In this document: piece after piece, positions 8,351 through 17,758 of the stretch
Numbering within the stretch: the stretch's first letter is position 1
Layout: the number at the start of each line of letters is the position of its first letter
Source: Erysipelotrichaceae bacterium 7770_A6
GTDB lineage: Bacteria > Bacillota_I > Bacilli_A > Erysipelotrichales > Erysipelotrichaceae
Direction of reading: 5' to 3'
DNA length: 48,442 nucleotides
Assembly: GCA_014610835.1 (NCBI GenBank)
Contig: QQXM01000019.1
Span: forward strand, 1-48,442
Position numbers and translations under genes: made by a program
Notes under the pieces: model-generated
What the model saw: only the letters and a program-made list of their open reading frames with translations
What the model was told of the DNA's origin: nothing
Database searches by the model: none

Positions 8351-9001
8351 TCAGATTTCATCATTTTCAATTTTGATACTAGCTTCTTTTAAAGTTGTAC
8401 AAACTGCAGCTACCATTTCTCTAATCTCATCTGTTGGCTGAACAAGATCCGGAACCATGATTGTTCTAGCACCAGAAGAAACACCCGCATTTACACCATT
8501 GAATGCATCTTCAAATACATAACAATCTTCAATTGGAACACCAATACGCTCTGCAGCAAGCAAAAAAATATCTGGTGCAGGTTTACCATGTTCAACTTCC
8601 TGTCCGCTCACAACCGCATCAAAATACTGTTCAACGTGTGCATTCTTTAGATTCGTTTCAATCATTTCTTTTCCGCTGGAAGAAGCAACTGCCATCTTCA
8701 CACCATGCTTTTGAAACATATCTAAAATATCCAAAAGACCTTCTTTCATATCTAGATGTTTCTTCTCATCATCCGCAACACCTTGTCTAACACGCGCTCT
8801 AATATCAGAACCATCTTCTACATGATAATATTTCTGAATAATATCCAGCATGTGTTGTCCACTGGAGCCACAAATTTCCTTTTTAAATTCTTCTGGCAAT
8901 TCAATTCCTAGTTTATCTGCTTCTTTTTTCCAGTTTGCCTGCCATACTTTTTCTGTATCAAACATCAAACCATCGTGATCGAAAATCGCACCTTTCAACA
9001 T
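8351..9001 (-). CDS. HAD family phosphatase (beta-phosphoglucomutase-like)
   Basis: 216 residues. HAD motif I is FDHDGLMFDTE (nucleophile Asp8, general acid Asp10), motif II ASSSG, motif III lysine in GKPAPDIF, motif IV EDAFNGV. The helical cap at about 15-85 is the C1 type of beta-phosphoglucomutase and related sugar or nucleotide phosphatases. An AAGGAG lies 10 nt before the ATG. It is monocistronic with its own terminator and diverges from the phosphofructokinase gene. Substrate cannot be told from sequence. Confidence 0.85.
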   Translation of the reverse strand: MLKGAIFDHDGLMFDTEKVWQANWKKEADKLGIELPEEFKKEICGSSGQHMLDIIQKYYHVEDGSDIRARVRQGVADDEKKHLDMKEGLLDILDMFQKHGVKMAVASSSGKEMIETNLKNAHVEQYFDAVVSGQEVEHGKPAPDIFLLAAERIGVPIEDCYVFEDAFNGVNAGVSSGARTIMVPDLVQPTDEIREMVAAVCTTLKEASIKIENDEI

Positions 9002-9055
9002 ATCATCCTGTCTCCTTAATGTTTTAATCTTACCATAATTTTACTTTTCCTTGTC

Positions 9056-9084
9056 TTGTTTGCAAGATTAGTAAGTAATAAAAT
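9056..9084 (+). promoter_or_regulatory. Promoter of the 6-phosphofructokinase gene
   Basis: TTGTTT (9056-9061) and TAAAAT (9079-9084) are separated by 17 bp. They lie 34 bp before the start codon. Confidence 0.6.
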
Positions 9085-9118
9085 AATTATATGAATGTTA
9101 GAAAAGGAGCACACAATT

Positions 9119-10195
9119 ATGCTTAGAGTAGGAATGCTTACAAGTGGTGGAGATTGTCAGGCATTAAATGCAACGATGCGCGGTGTCTATAAAGCTGTTA
9201 CAAATAATGCAAAAGAACCTGTTGAATTCTATGGTTTTGAAGATGGTTACAAAGGGTTAATGTATGGAAAATTCAGACTTCTCAACGATGATGATTTCTC
9301 TAATATTTTAACAGTTGGGGGTACGATTCTTGGAACATCTAGAGTTCCATTCAAACAGATTCACGAACCAGATGCCAATGGTCTTGATAAAGTTGCCGCA
9401 ATGAAAGAAACATATCATAAGCTGCAGTTAAACTGCTTAGTTATGCTTGGTGGAAATGGTTCTACAAAAACAGCGAATCTATTAAGTGAAGAAGGTTTAA
9501 ATGTCATCACATTACCTAAGACAATTGATAATGATACATGGGGAACAGATATGACATTTGGTTTCCAGTCTGCAGTAGATATCGCAACAAGATGTATTGA
9601 CGAAATTCATACAACAGCTAACTCTCATGGACGTGTATTTATTGTTGAAATCATGGGTCATAAAGTTGGATGGCTTCCACTCAATGCTGGTATTGCGGGA
9701 GGAGCAGATATTATTCTGTTGCCTGAAATTCCATATGATATCAATAAAGTCATTGAAGTCATTGAAGAAAGAGATAAACAAGGAAAACGTTTTACAATCA
9801 TTGCGATGGCAGAAGGTGCAATTTCTAAAGAAGATGCTGCATTAAGCAAAAAAGAATACAAGAAAAAACTCATGAATTTCCCATTCCCTTCTCCTTCTTA
9901 TGAACTCGCAGAACTCATCAAAACAAAAACAGGCAGAGAAGTAAGAGTCACAGTCCCAGGTCACGTACAGCGTGGTGGTGCTCCTGATCCATATGACCGT
10001 GTATTTGCATCCAGAGTAGGTGCAGTCGCTGGTATGTATGTATTAAAGAAGAAATATGGTGTCATGGTTGGATACAAGGATAGAGAAATGGTCGCAGTTC
10101 CTTTGAAAGAAGTTGCTGGAAAACTAAAAACAGTTGATCCGAACGCAAACATCATTAAAGAAGCAAAATCATTAGGTATCTCATTTGGAGACTGA
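9119..10195 (+). CDS. pfkA: 6-phosphofructokinase, phosphoryl donor uncertain
   Basis: 358 residues. It phosphorylates fructose 6-phosphate at C1 in glycolysis. The start at 9119 follows AAAAGGAG by 9 nt; an upstream in-frame ATG at 9095 would place this site inside the gene. The active-site loop PKTIDND (133-139) holds the catalytic Asp137, and EIMGHKVGW and GHVQRGGAPDPYDR are the family sugar-phosphate motifs. The donor signature is mixed: Gly114 (as in ATP enzymes) with Lys134 (as in PPi enzymes). The usual metal-binding Asp of GGDGS is Asn113 here. Gly at 114 favours ATP. A bidirectional terminator follows. Confidence 0.9.
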   Translation: MLRVGMLTSGGDCQALNATMRGVYKAVTNNAKEPVEFYGFEDGYKGLMYGKFRLLNDDDFSNILTVGGTILGTSRVPFKQIHEPDANGLDKVAAMKETYHKLQLNCLVMLGGNGSTKTANLLSEEGLNVITLPKTIDNDTWGTDMTFGFQSAVDIATRCIDEIHTTANSHGRVFIVEIMGHKVGWLPLNAGIAGGADIILLPEIPYDINKVIEVIEERDKQGKRFTIIAMAEGAISKEDAALSKKEYKKKLMNFPFPSPSYELAELIKTKTGREVRVTVPGHVQRGGAPDPYDRVFASRVGAVAGMYVLKKKYGVMVGYKDREMVAVPLKEVAGKLKTVDPNANIIKEAKSLGISFGD

Positions 10196-10200
10196 CATAC

Positions 10201-10223
10201 AAAAAGGAGCACTGCTCCTTTTT
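10201..10223. terminator. Bidirectional terminator between pfkA and the pyrophosphatase gene
   Basis: AAAAAGGAG-cactg-CTCCTTTTT is a near-perfect palindrome with A and T flanks. It lies between two convergent genes only 31 bp apart. Confidence 0.85.
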
Positions 10224-10226
10224 ATG

Positions 10227-11843
10227 TTATACATTTCTTTGAATGATTTCTGTTATCAATGGTACGATTTGTTTTTTTCTAGAAATCAGTTTTTCCATAA
10301 ATACATAAGATGGAAAATCTTTTTTAAACCAGTTTGCTATTTTCCCTTCAAAATAGAAATAGGAACCATGATCCGCAACACTTGTAAATACAAGACAAAC
10401 AAGATCACAGCTTTTATCCATAACATATTTCTTCAATTCATCTTCAATAGATTCATGGATGCTTTCCATCCATGCACAAGATGGAATAACAACCTGTGCA
10501 ATGATAACCTGATATCCTTCCAGATCAAATGATTTCACATCATCTTTCAGATATTCTGAAACAGATCTTGCTTCATGATTTGCATTCATAAACAGAATGG
10601 AATATGCAAGTTCATCAACATTCAAGCCAGATACTTTTTCTAAGTATTCTGCCATTCGAAAATCTTTTCCTGTTGTTGTAGGAGATTGAAAATTCAATGT
10701 ATCTGAAATCATTGCACCTAACAATAAACCAGCGATGTTTTGGGGGATATCCACTTGATTTTCGATATATAGACCTGTGATGATCGTTGCAGTACTGCCA
10801 ACGATTTCATTACGAAACATAATTGGTTTTTTTGAATAGAAATCATAGATACGATGATGATCAACAACTTCTAGTACTTCTGCTTTTTCTATTGCAGGTA
10901 CGGATTGAGAAAATTCGTTATGATCCACTAAAATCAAAGATTTATTCTGATATATCATCGCATGGTCTTTTAAAATACAGGTAACAAGTTCTTTTGAAGC
11001 ATTTACAACAGGATATGCACGATATCTTTTACGACTCATTCGTTTTGCAACATCTTCTAAGAATTCCTCTTCTGAAAAGCACATTACATTTTTCTTCATG
11101 ACATAAGAAATTTCAGGTGCAAAGAATAAATAACGAGAAGTATTCATCGCACCAATTCCACTCAAAATAATTGGACAATGATATTTTTTCGCAGTATCTA
11201 TCACACTATCTTCAATTGCATCTGCCCATACAACAATCAACATTCCCGCACCTTTTTCAATCAGTGCCTTTTGTGATTGTGCATCATCTCCAATAATAAC
11301 AATGCGATCACTCACTTCATAATTGGATATTTCATGCTTTGAAAAAGCAACAATACTGACTTTTCCATTCAGATGCATCTTTTCATCTTCATAAATAATC
11401 TTTCCATCAATTGTTTTAGAAAGATTTTCTAAATTTACCTTTTTCAACAAATCAATTCCAAAAGCAGTATCCCCTAATCCAACATCTGCCAGATCATTTC
11501 TTGTAATAATACCTGCGACATGATGATTTGCATCTACAACGCATACAAATGGCTGTTCATGTGCTTTCATTAATTGAAGTGTTTCAAAGATTGTCGCTGC
11601 TGGATTGACACAAATTGGATGCTTCAAGGAAAGATCACTCAGTTTTACACGCGCATCTTCAAGTAATACAGGTGCATCAAAACCAAAACGATTTAATAAA
11701 TAATTTGTTTCACTATTACACTCTGATAATCGACAGGCAATTGCATTGTAACCAAGCTTCCGTTTCAAATATGCATACGCAATAGAAGATACAATAGAAT
11801 CTGTATCAGGATGTCTGTGTCCACAAATATAAATCTTATCCAT
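10227..11843 (-). CDS. ppaC: CBS-domain manganese-dependent inorganic pyrophosphatase (family II)
   Basis: 538 residues. It hydrolyses PPi to phosphate. The DHH catalytic domain is split: the N-terminal part has GHRHPDTDSI, and the later part has EVVDHHRIYDF and a C-terminal DHHA2 domain. Inserted between are two CBS domains (for example IITRNDLADV) flanking a DRTGG-like domain, the layout of nucleotide-regulated CBS-pyrophosphatases. The start at 11843 has AGGAG 7 nt upstream; the ATG at 11849 is too close. It is the last gene of a minus-strand operon, 16 nt after the GH3 gene. Confidence 0.92.
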   Translation of the reverse strand: MDKIYICGHRHPDTDSIVSSIAYAYLKRKLGYNAIACRLSECNSETNYLLNRFGFDAPVLLEDARVKLSDLSLKHPICVNPAATIFETLQLMKAHEQPFVCVVDANHHVAGIITRNDLADVGLGDTAFGIDLLKKVNLENLSKTIDGKIIYEDEKMHLNGKVSIVAFSKHEISNYEVSDRIVIIGDDAQSQKALIEKGAGMLIVVWADAIEDSVIDTAKKYHCPIILSGIGAMNTSRYLFFAPEISYVMKKNVMCFSEEEFLEDVAKRMSRKRYRAYPVVNASKELVTCILKDHAMIYQNKSLILVDHNEFSQSVPAIEKAEVLEVVDHHRIYDFYSKKPIMFRNEIVGSTATIITGLYIENQVDIPQNIAGLLLGAMISDTLNFQSPTTTGKDFRMAEYLEKVSGLNVDELAYSILFMNANHEARSVSEYLKDDVKSFDLEGYQVIIAQVVIPSCAWMESIHESIEDELKKYVMDKSCDLVCLVFTSVADHGSYFYFEGKIANWFKKDFPSYVFMEKLISRKKQIVPLITEIIQRNV

Positions 11844-11859
11844 GAGCATTCTCCTAGTA

Positions 11860-14190
11860 TTATTTCTTTTCTATGCTATTGAATAATTTCTTTAAAACAT
11901 CAAAATGATGTGAATTCATATAAGAAATTGCAAATGCAACTGTATTCCAGTTCATTCCAGATAACCATAGCATCTGTCTCAAACATGTTTCATCCAGCAT
12001 CGAAGCATCCATACCTTCCACAAATCCACGATCTGCAGCTTTTTTTGCGATACCATAGATAACTTTTCCAAGCTTCTTCTGCTGCAATTCAGCAATGGTC
12101 GTATCTGGAGTAAAAGGGTATGCCTGATGTGCTTTGGGCAAAGCATGATTTAAGATTGTTTTATATGATGCATCATCTACATGTAAAATGCCATCTTTGA
12201 GATAAAACATCTCCTTCAGCATTGTAGAATATGGCTGCATTGTTCCAGCAAGATAAACTTCCTGCTTCAATGATAAATGATCAATACATCTACCACACGA
12301 AATCACATACAAACCATCTTCTAATACATATTTCTTTTGCTTCACATCATAATATTCAAGATTCTTTAAAGGCGTATGCAGGATGATTTCTTTTTCTTCA
12401 TCTGGCTGCAGTGATACTTTTATAAAATCAATGAGTTCATGATCACAGCGTACAATCTGGCTGGATGGAAGAGATGCATAGATTTGAATGATTTCTTTTC
12501 CTTCTACTTCACCTGTATTTTTTATTGTTACATGGATACATAAATGATCTTTTTCTTTTTCAATGAACATTGAACGATATTGAAAAGATGTATAGCTCAA
12601 CCCATAACCAAAAGGATATTGTGGTTTCACATGAAAGGAATCATAGTAGCGATATCCTGTAAAAATACATTCTCTATATTGTGATTCATAAAGATCATTA
12701 TTAAACCACTGATACGATGGTACATCTTCTTCTCTTTTCGGCCACGTTTCAGCCAGTTTTCCACTTGGACATGTTTTTCCATATAAGATGGAAGCCGTAG
12801 CACTTCCACTTCTTGCTCCGGCAAGATATGTTAAAACAATTCCTTTAACATTCTTTTCAAATGGAAGCAGCACAACGGAACCACTCTGTAATACCACAAC
12901 AATCTCCTGATTAATAGAAACCATCTTGTTTAATAAAGCAATCTGATTTTCAGGAAGACATAAATTCTTTCGGTCATACCCTTCTGATTCTTTTCCTTCC
13001 ATCAACCCCATCACAAATATCACTTTATCATTTTCTTTTGCTTTTTCTAATGCAAGAGATTCTTTTCTCTCATCAATTTCATCCTTTTTGATAGAATATC
13101 CATCCACATAAGAAATATTGGAAGAATACTTTTTCAATGAAGAATACAGATTATCAATAATATCTGAATTAACAGAAGAACTGCCATTTCCTAAAGCTCT
13201 TGGATATTTTGCAAATCCACCAACAACTAAAATACGTTCTTCTTTTTGAAGTGGCAGAATATGTTCTTCATTTTTTAATAATACAATCGATTCTTCAGCA
13301 GCTTTTTTGGCGAATGCAAGATGTTGATTGCGGTCAAATGGCTGTTTTGTGTAGTTGCCACATCGCAAAGCAAGCAGTCTTATATATTCACTAGAACGAT
13401 GCAATGTTGATTCTTTCAATATTCCTTTTGCAATTGCATTCATGATCAAGTGGTCTGCACCAATATTGCCGCCTGGCATTTCTAGATTCAAACCAGCTTT
13501 CAATGAAGCAACAGGATCATACACTGCACCCCAGTCAGAAACAAATACACCATCAAAACCCCATTGTCTTGCTTCATCCATTAATGATTGATGTTCTGTA
13601 CAATGGATACCATTCAATTTGTTATAGGCATTCATGATTGTATATGGATGGGAAGCTTCAATCGCAATCTTGAACTGTTTTAAATAGATTTCATGCAGTG
13701 TTCTTTCATCCATCACACTGTCATTGATCATTCTTCCATATTCTCTATTGTTTGATGCAAAATGCTTTAAAGAACATCCAATACCATGCTTCTGTACACC
13801 ATTGATATATGCGCCTGCAAGTTCTCCAGAAAGCAGTGGATCTTCTGAAAAATACTCAAAATTTCTGCCTCCTGAAGGAGAACGTTTATGATTGACACCT
13901 GGCCCTAGAAGAATATCTGTACCTGTCGATATACATTCTTCTGCTAAGATTTCTCCATATTCTTCCAGTAATGTACGATCAAAACTACAGCCCATTAAAG
14001 CTGCAGTTGGATATGCAATCGCTGGTTTCGAAAGAGGAAAGCCTAACGCATCATTGAACTCAATGCGTAATCCATTTGGTCCATCATGCATTGTGATTTC
14101 TTTAAAATCAGTATTTGGAATATGATTGGTATGCCATTTATCTTTTCCTTGAAATAAACGTGCTTCCTCTTGTATAGACAATGATTTCAT
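11860..14190 (-). CDS. Glycoside hydrolase family 3, beta-glucosidase-like
   Basis: 776 residues without a signal peptide, so probably cytoplasmic. The GH3 N-terminal barrel contains KHFASNNREYGR and the nucleophile Asp219 in GVFVSDWGAV. The C-terminal sandwich (about 290-500) and fibronectin-III-like domain (YPFGYGLSYTSF, about 545-650) follow. The last 110 residues form an extra helical extension seen in some Firmicute enzymes. Its ATG overlaps the stop of the glycosyltransferase-MarR gene (ATGA). It probably cleaves a beta-linked glucoside or similar sugar after uptake; specificity is unknown. Confidence 0.92.
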   Translation of the reverse strand: MKSLSIQEEARLFQGKDKWHTNHIPNTDFKEITMHDGPNGLRIEFNDALGFPLSKPAIAYPTAALMGCSFDRTLLEEYGEILAEECISTGTDILLGPGVNHKRSPSGGRNFEYFSEDPLLSGELAGAYINGVQKHGIGCSLKHFASNNREYGRMINDSVMDERTLHEIYLKQFKIAIEASHPYTIMNAYNKLNGIHCTEHQSLMDEARQWGFDGVFVSDWGAVYDPVASLKAGLNLEMPGGNIGADHLIMNAIAKGILKESTLHRSSEYIRLLALRCGNYTKQPFDRNQHLAFAKKAAEESIVLLKNEEHILPLQKEERILVVGGFAKYPRALGNGSSSVNSDIIDNLYSSLKKYSSNISYVDGYSIKKDEIDERKESLALEKAKENDKVIFVMGLMEGKESEGYDRKNLCLPENQIALLNKMVSINQEIVVVLQSGSVVLLPFEKNVKGIVLTYLAGARSGSATASILYGKTCPSGKLAETWPKREEDVPSYQWFNNDLYESQYRECIFTGYRYYDSFHVKPQYPFGYGLSYTSFQYRSMFIEKEKDHLCIHVTIKNTGEVEGKEIIQIYASLPSSQIVRCDHELIDFIKVSLQPDEEKEIILHTPLKNLEYYDVKQKKYVLEDGLYVISCGRCIDHLSLKQEVYLAGTMQPYSTMLKEMFYLKDGILHVDDASYKTILNHALPKAHQAYPFTPDTTIAELQQKKLGKVIYGIAKKAADRGFVEGMDASMLDETCLRQMLWLSGMNWNTVAFAISYMNSHHFDVLKKLFNSIEKK

Positions 14191-15476
14191 ACAATCTTTC
14201 TCATATTTTGAATCATCTTTAATATCAATGCATTGAATTTCTGATTATCTTCTTCTGAAATATCTGCAAAAATAATATCTTCCAGATCATTTAATGCTTC
14301 TCTAATCTGTTCATAGATTGGATGGGCAGTATCTGCAAGAGAAACATGCGCTCTTCCTTCTCTAGCTTCCATTGTCACAATGCCCTTCATATTGAGCTTT
14401 GTAATAATAATAGAAACATTTAATGAAGAAATGCCCGTATAGTCAGAGATGTCATCAATTGTATTATCATGACCTGCATTTACCAAAGCAGCTAAAACTT
14501 TTATATCATTCAGATTCATCTCATTTTGAATCGCAATTGTATTCAATTTCTGTTCAAACGCTTTATTTACATAATATGCAAATGCAAGCATGGAATCTTT
14601 TTCACTTGTATATTTTGCCTGGATTCTTTCCTGACCAAGTTTTTTCACACCTGGCAAAACACCAATTGCAGAACCATCTTTTGCACCATCAATCAAGAAT
14701 GCCGCAATCAATAAACGATCTTTCCGGTACTGTTTCTCATCAAGGATATTCTTATAGAACTGGTTGTAGTATGCAAAAACAGTCGTTTTCATCTGATAGA
14801 TCTTTGATATCGACATTGCCTGAGATACAAGAGAACCTTCTGTTTTCACATAATAATACACAGGTGCTTTTAAAGGAATGATCTTACGTGTATGCAGATA
14901 ATATTCAAGATTAAAAATAAAATCTTCTGCGAATTTGCAGTTTTCCTGCATTCTTAAGTGAAATTTCTTTAAAATATCTGCACGATACAGCTTGTTCCAT
15001 AAAACCCCATAATAAAAATCTGCAGGAGACATCATCATAAACTGTGCATATTCCTGTAAAGTTAAAGCTTTTGTTGTATCAATACTTCCCTGGATGGCAA
15101 CATTTTCACCAACAACACGATAAAAATAGCCAATTGCAAGATCCGCTTCATTTTCTTCCATTGCACGCAGCAGAAGCTTTGTAGAATCCGTAGGAATCCA
15201 GTCATCAGCATCTAAAAACTGTACATATTCACCACTCACAACATCCAATGCTGTATTTCTAGCTTTTGATACACCACCATTTTCTTTATGAATGACCTTT
15301 AATCGACTGTCACTTTCAGCTAGACGATCCAGAATTTCACCAGATGCATCTTTTGAACCATCATCAACCGCAATACATTCAATATCCTGATATTCCTGAT
15401 CCAGGATACTGCGAATACATCTTTCAATTGCTTTTTCTGCATTATATACAGGAACAATCACACTTACTTTTGTCAT
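14187..15476 (-). CDS. Family 2 glycosyltransferase fused to a MarR-type winged-helix domain
   Basis: 429 residues in one open frame. Residues 1-270 are a GT-A glycosyltransferase: VSVIVPVYNAEKAI, the DDG at 38-40, and DAD at 89-91, which binds nucleotide-sugar and metal. There is no membrane segment. Residues about 293-427 look like a complete MarR domain: an N-terminal dimer helix, the helix-turn-helix TIDDISDYTGISSLNVSIII, the wing GIVTMEAREGRAHVSLAD, and C-terminal dimer helices. This pairing is unusual. An AGAGG precedes the ATG. The gene lies between a small membrane protein and the GH3 gene. Confidence 0.88.
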   Translation of the reverse strand: MTKVSVIVPVYNAEKAIERCIRSILDQEYQDIECIAVDDGSKDASGEILDRLAESDSRLKVIHKENGGVSKARNTALDVVSGEYVQFLDADDWIPTDSTKLLLRAMEENEADLAIGYFYRVVGENVAIQGSIDTTKALTLQEYAQFMMMSPADFYYGVLWNKLYRADILKKFHLRMQENCKFAEDFIFNLEYYLHTRKIIPLKAPVYYYVKTEGSLVSQAMSISKIYQMKTTVFAYYNQFYKNILDEKQYRKDRLLIAAFLIDGAKDGSAIGVLPGVKKLGQERIQAKYTSEKDSMLAFAYYVNKAFEQKLNTIAIQNEMNLNDIKVLAALVNAGHDNTIDDISDYTGISSLNVSIIITKLNMKGIVTMEAREGRAHVSLADTAHPIYEQIREALNDLEDIIFADISEEDNQKFNALILKMIQNMRKIV

Positions 15477-15494
15477 ACTATGCCTCTAAGAATG

Positions 15495-15764
15495 TTACTC
15501 TTTTGTTTCTTCCTGCTCTGTTTCTTCTTTTTTAGAAGTTAGAAATGGAGAAACGCCTGCACCAATACCAATACCGAAAGAAACCATATACGATAAACTT
15601 CTTGTAAAACAATACACAGCTGCTGCACCACCCGCAACAACGACAAGGAAAATCTTTCCATACAATGCTGCTGTCTTTACTTCACTGTTGTTATATTCAA
15701 AATAAAATGTTGTAAAAAGAAATCCCACAATAACACCAGTTATCATCATCAAAACTAAAATCAT
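15495..15764 (-). CDS. Small membrane protein, three membrane segments
   Basis: 89 residues. Hydrophobic stretches lie at about 2-22, 36-52 and 57-73, followed by an acidic tail rich in Glu and Lys (KKEETEQEETKE). I recognise no family. A GGAG lies 6 nt before the ATG. It is 3 nt downstream of the WG-repeat lipoprotein gene and 18 nt before the glycosyltransferase gene, so it is within one operon. It may anchor or assist an envelope process; nothing more can be said. Confidence 0.75.
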   Translation of the reverse strand: MILVLMMITGVIVGFLFTTFYFEYNNSEVKTAALYGKIFLVVVAGGAAAVYCFTRSLSYMVSFGIGIGAGVSPFLTSKKEETEQEETKE

Positions 15765-15767
15765 GTT

Positions 15768-17162
15768 TCACTCCTTATATGTCACCCATTCACTATTTCC
15801 CGCAATCCATTGCTTTTCACCAATGCGGTACCATGTATATCCATCTGCATCTTTCTTCTCAAATACTTCATACGTTTCGTTTTTTGTTGCGGTACCATTT
15901 GCTGGTTGAGAAGTACCTGCATCTGTTCGTATGTTTAAAGAATCAATATTGATTGTGACAGTACCAATCATATCTTTGCTTTCTTGTGTATCACTTGTTT
16001 CTTTTCTAGCTACAGGTGCATCACTGACAGTTTCCTGAAAGATCGATACATCTAGTTTCTTTTTAGAAGCAGCATCTTTTAAATTCAAGATGCCTGCTTT
16101 TTGATCTTTGATGATAAATGCTTTACCTTCATACAGGTTCGAAGCATCATCAAACATAAAATCAGTCACTTCTTCCCCTTTTTCATTAATATAAGCCCAT
16201 TTACCATCTGCATTCATCACAGGACAATATCCATCACTAAAATATCCAACGTCTTGATATTTCAATTCAGTAATCAGTTTCCCATGGTTTGCATCAAATA
16301 AGCCAATTTTATCAGAAGCATCCTTTTGATATACAGCTAAATATCCATTGACAAAGATACCACTTTCTCTATGGAGTACTTCATAGTCAACTTTACATAA
16401 CACTTTTCCTTGTCGATTCATAATGACTTTCTGTTCTATCACATTTGCACTGTTGACGATATTTGCTAAAAACAGATCAGAATGAATCTTTCTGTCATAC
16501 TTTTCAAATTTGTATCCATCTGTATCTTCACCATTCTTATTTTTAATATGTGATACAATGCCTAATTCTTTATTTTTAATTGCGATATCACCAAACTGCT
16601 GATTTCCATCATATGGATATGCAATAAAATCATTTTCATTCATTTCAGAAATAGAAGCAAAATCACCATGGAATACAACAGCTTTTTTCTTAGGAATACG
16701 CATTCCATACACTGTAGAAAAATAGTTATTTTCACTAGATGTTCTTGCATATCCAGCCATTATTCCATCTTCATGATATGTATTGGATACATTTTCATTC
16801 ACTGTATAGATTAAATTTCCATCATAGTCATAAATACTTTGTACACCATCTTTTTCCATGACAACTGCATTGTCTGTATATCCTGTATGCATCGATGTAT
16901 TTAAATATCCCGTCTGATTTGAAATCAATAATGCATTACTCCCATTCTGATGTAATTCATCATAAGAAAACGGTGTCAGTTCTTTGATTCTAGAAGCATC
17001 TATATCTGGTAATACATGCCATGTATTTGCATTTGTTAACGATGTATTTTCTTTTGAAATTTCTTGCTTACTGCTACATCCAAAGAGTAAACAAGCTACG
17101 ACATTCAGTCCAATCAACACTGTTTTTTTCATACGTAAATTTTCTACCATTCTTCTTATCAT
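15768..17162 (-). CDS. WG-repeat lipoprotein with C-terminal SH3 domain
   Basis: 464 residues. A signal peptide ends at a lipobox (LLFGC), so the mature protein begins with a lipidated cysteine. The middle carries several WG-type beta repeats (GLFDANHGKLI, KWAYINEKGEEV, KAGILNLKDA). The end (about 395-464) is a bacterial SH3-like domain with NIRTDAGTS and WIAGNSEWV. The start is uncertain: ATGs at 17162, 17150 and 17132 all lack a clear ribosome binding site, and the last gives the most normal signal peptide. It is the first gene of a five-gene operon. Such proteins are cell-surface binders of unknown ligand. Confidence 0.85.
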   Translation of the reverse strand: MIRRMVENLRMKKTVLIGLNVVACLLFGCSSKQEISKENTSLTNANTWHVLPDIDASRIKELTPFSYDELHQNGSNALLISNQTGYLNTSMHTGYTDNAVVMEKDGVQSIYDYDGNLIYTVNENVSNTYHEDGIMAGYARTSSENNYFSTVYGMRIPKKKAVVFHGDFASISEMNENDFIAYPYDGNQQFGDIAIKNKELGIVSHIKNKNGEDTDGYKFEKYDRKIHSDLFLANIVNSANVIEQKVIMNRQGKVLCKVDYEVLHRESGIFVNGYLAVYQKDASDKIGLFDANHGKLITELKYQDVGYFSDGYCPVMNADGKWAYINEKGEEVTDFMFDDASNLYEGKAFIIKDQKAGILNLKDAASKKKLDVSIFQETVSDAPVARKETSDTQESKDMIGTVTINIDSLNIRTDAGTSQPANGTATKNETYEVFEKKDADGYTWYRIGEKQWIAGNSEWVTYKE

Positions 17163-17341
17163 TTCAAGTGGGTGCGTGCTCCCTCCATGAAAAACTAAAT
17201 ATTCATACCATGATTCTTATTAACATGTTATATTATGAATAGAAAAATCTTCATTAAAGTTTTCTTAAAATTGCTTTTCAGTATTGCAGTACTACAATTG
17301 TATCCCTGTAAATGATTCTTAAGAGAAAGTTGAGAGAAAAT

Positions 17342-17710
17342 ATGAAAAGGAAAATGATTATTGCCACCTGTTTCGTACTCGCATTGTTTGTTGGTTTTTT
17401 ACTTGGAAGATGCAATTCTTATGTTATGAATACACCCATCAATGGAAGCTATACTGAAAAAGAACTGCAAAGTGAAAAAGGACCATTTCAGCTGAAACTG
17501 ATGGATGATACATATCAATATTATGATCCAGGTACAAATGAAAATGGAGAAGGAAGCTATGAAATATTAGATGATGGTGTCATTCATTTTACATCAGGAA
17601 ATTTCTAAGATAGCATTGTGGTAAGCAAAAAGAAATTCATGAACGATACTACATTTACTCTATATGATTCATCTAGAGAAAACAAATTAGAACTCGTCAA
17701 ATTCAAGTGA
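17342..17710 (+). pseudogene. Small exported protein interrupted by an in-frame TAA
   Basis: Codons 1-88 begin MKRKMIIATCFVLALFVGFL, a signal-anchor, and end FTSGNF. A TAA at 17606-17608 stops the frame. The same frame then reads DSIVVSKKKFMNDTTFTLYD and on to LVKFK, with a TGA at 17708-17710 just before a terminator. The continuing peptide looks like the missing C-terminal beta strands. A single change from CAA would explain it. Either this is a recent nonsense mutation or a sequencing error. No family is recognised. Confidence 0.7.
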
Positions 17711-17715
17711 AAAAC

Positions 17716-17750
17716 AGCTCTGAAAGAAATGAAGTCTTTTAGAGCTATTT
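17716..17750 (+). terminator. Terminator after the broken exported-protein gene
   Basis: AGCTCT and AGAGCT, plus AAAGA and TCTTT inside one mismatch, form a stem with a 7-nt loop, followed by ATTTTCTTC. It lies 6 nt after the second stop codon, which supports the gene originally extending that far. Confidence 0.65.
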
Positions 17751-17758
17751 TCTTCTTT

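Noticed and set aside
8351-9001. HAD phosphatase as the missing phosphoserine phosphatase for serC-serA
   Set aside because: It is 17 kb away from serC-serA, and its cap and motifs fit the beta-phosphoglucomutase group; no evidence for phosphoserine.
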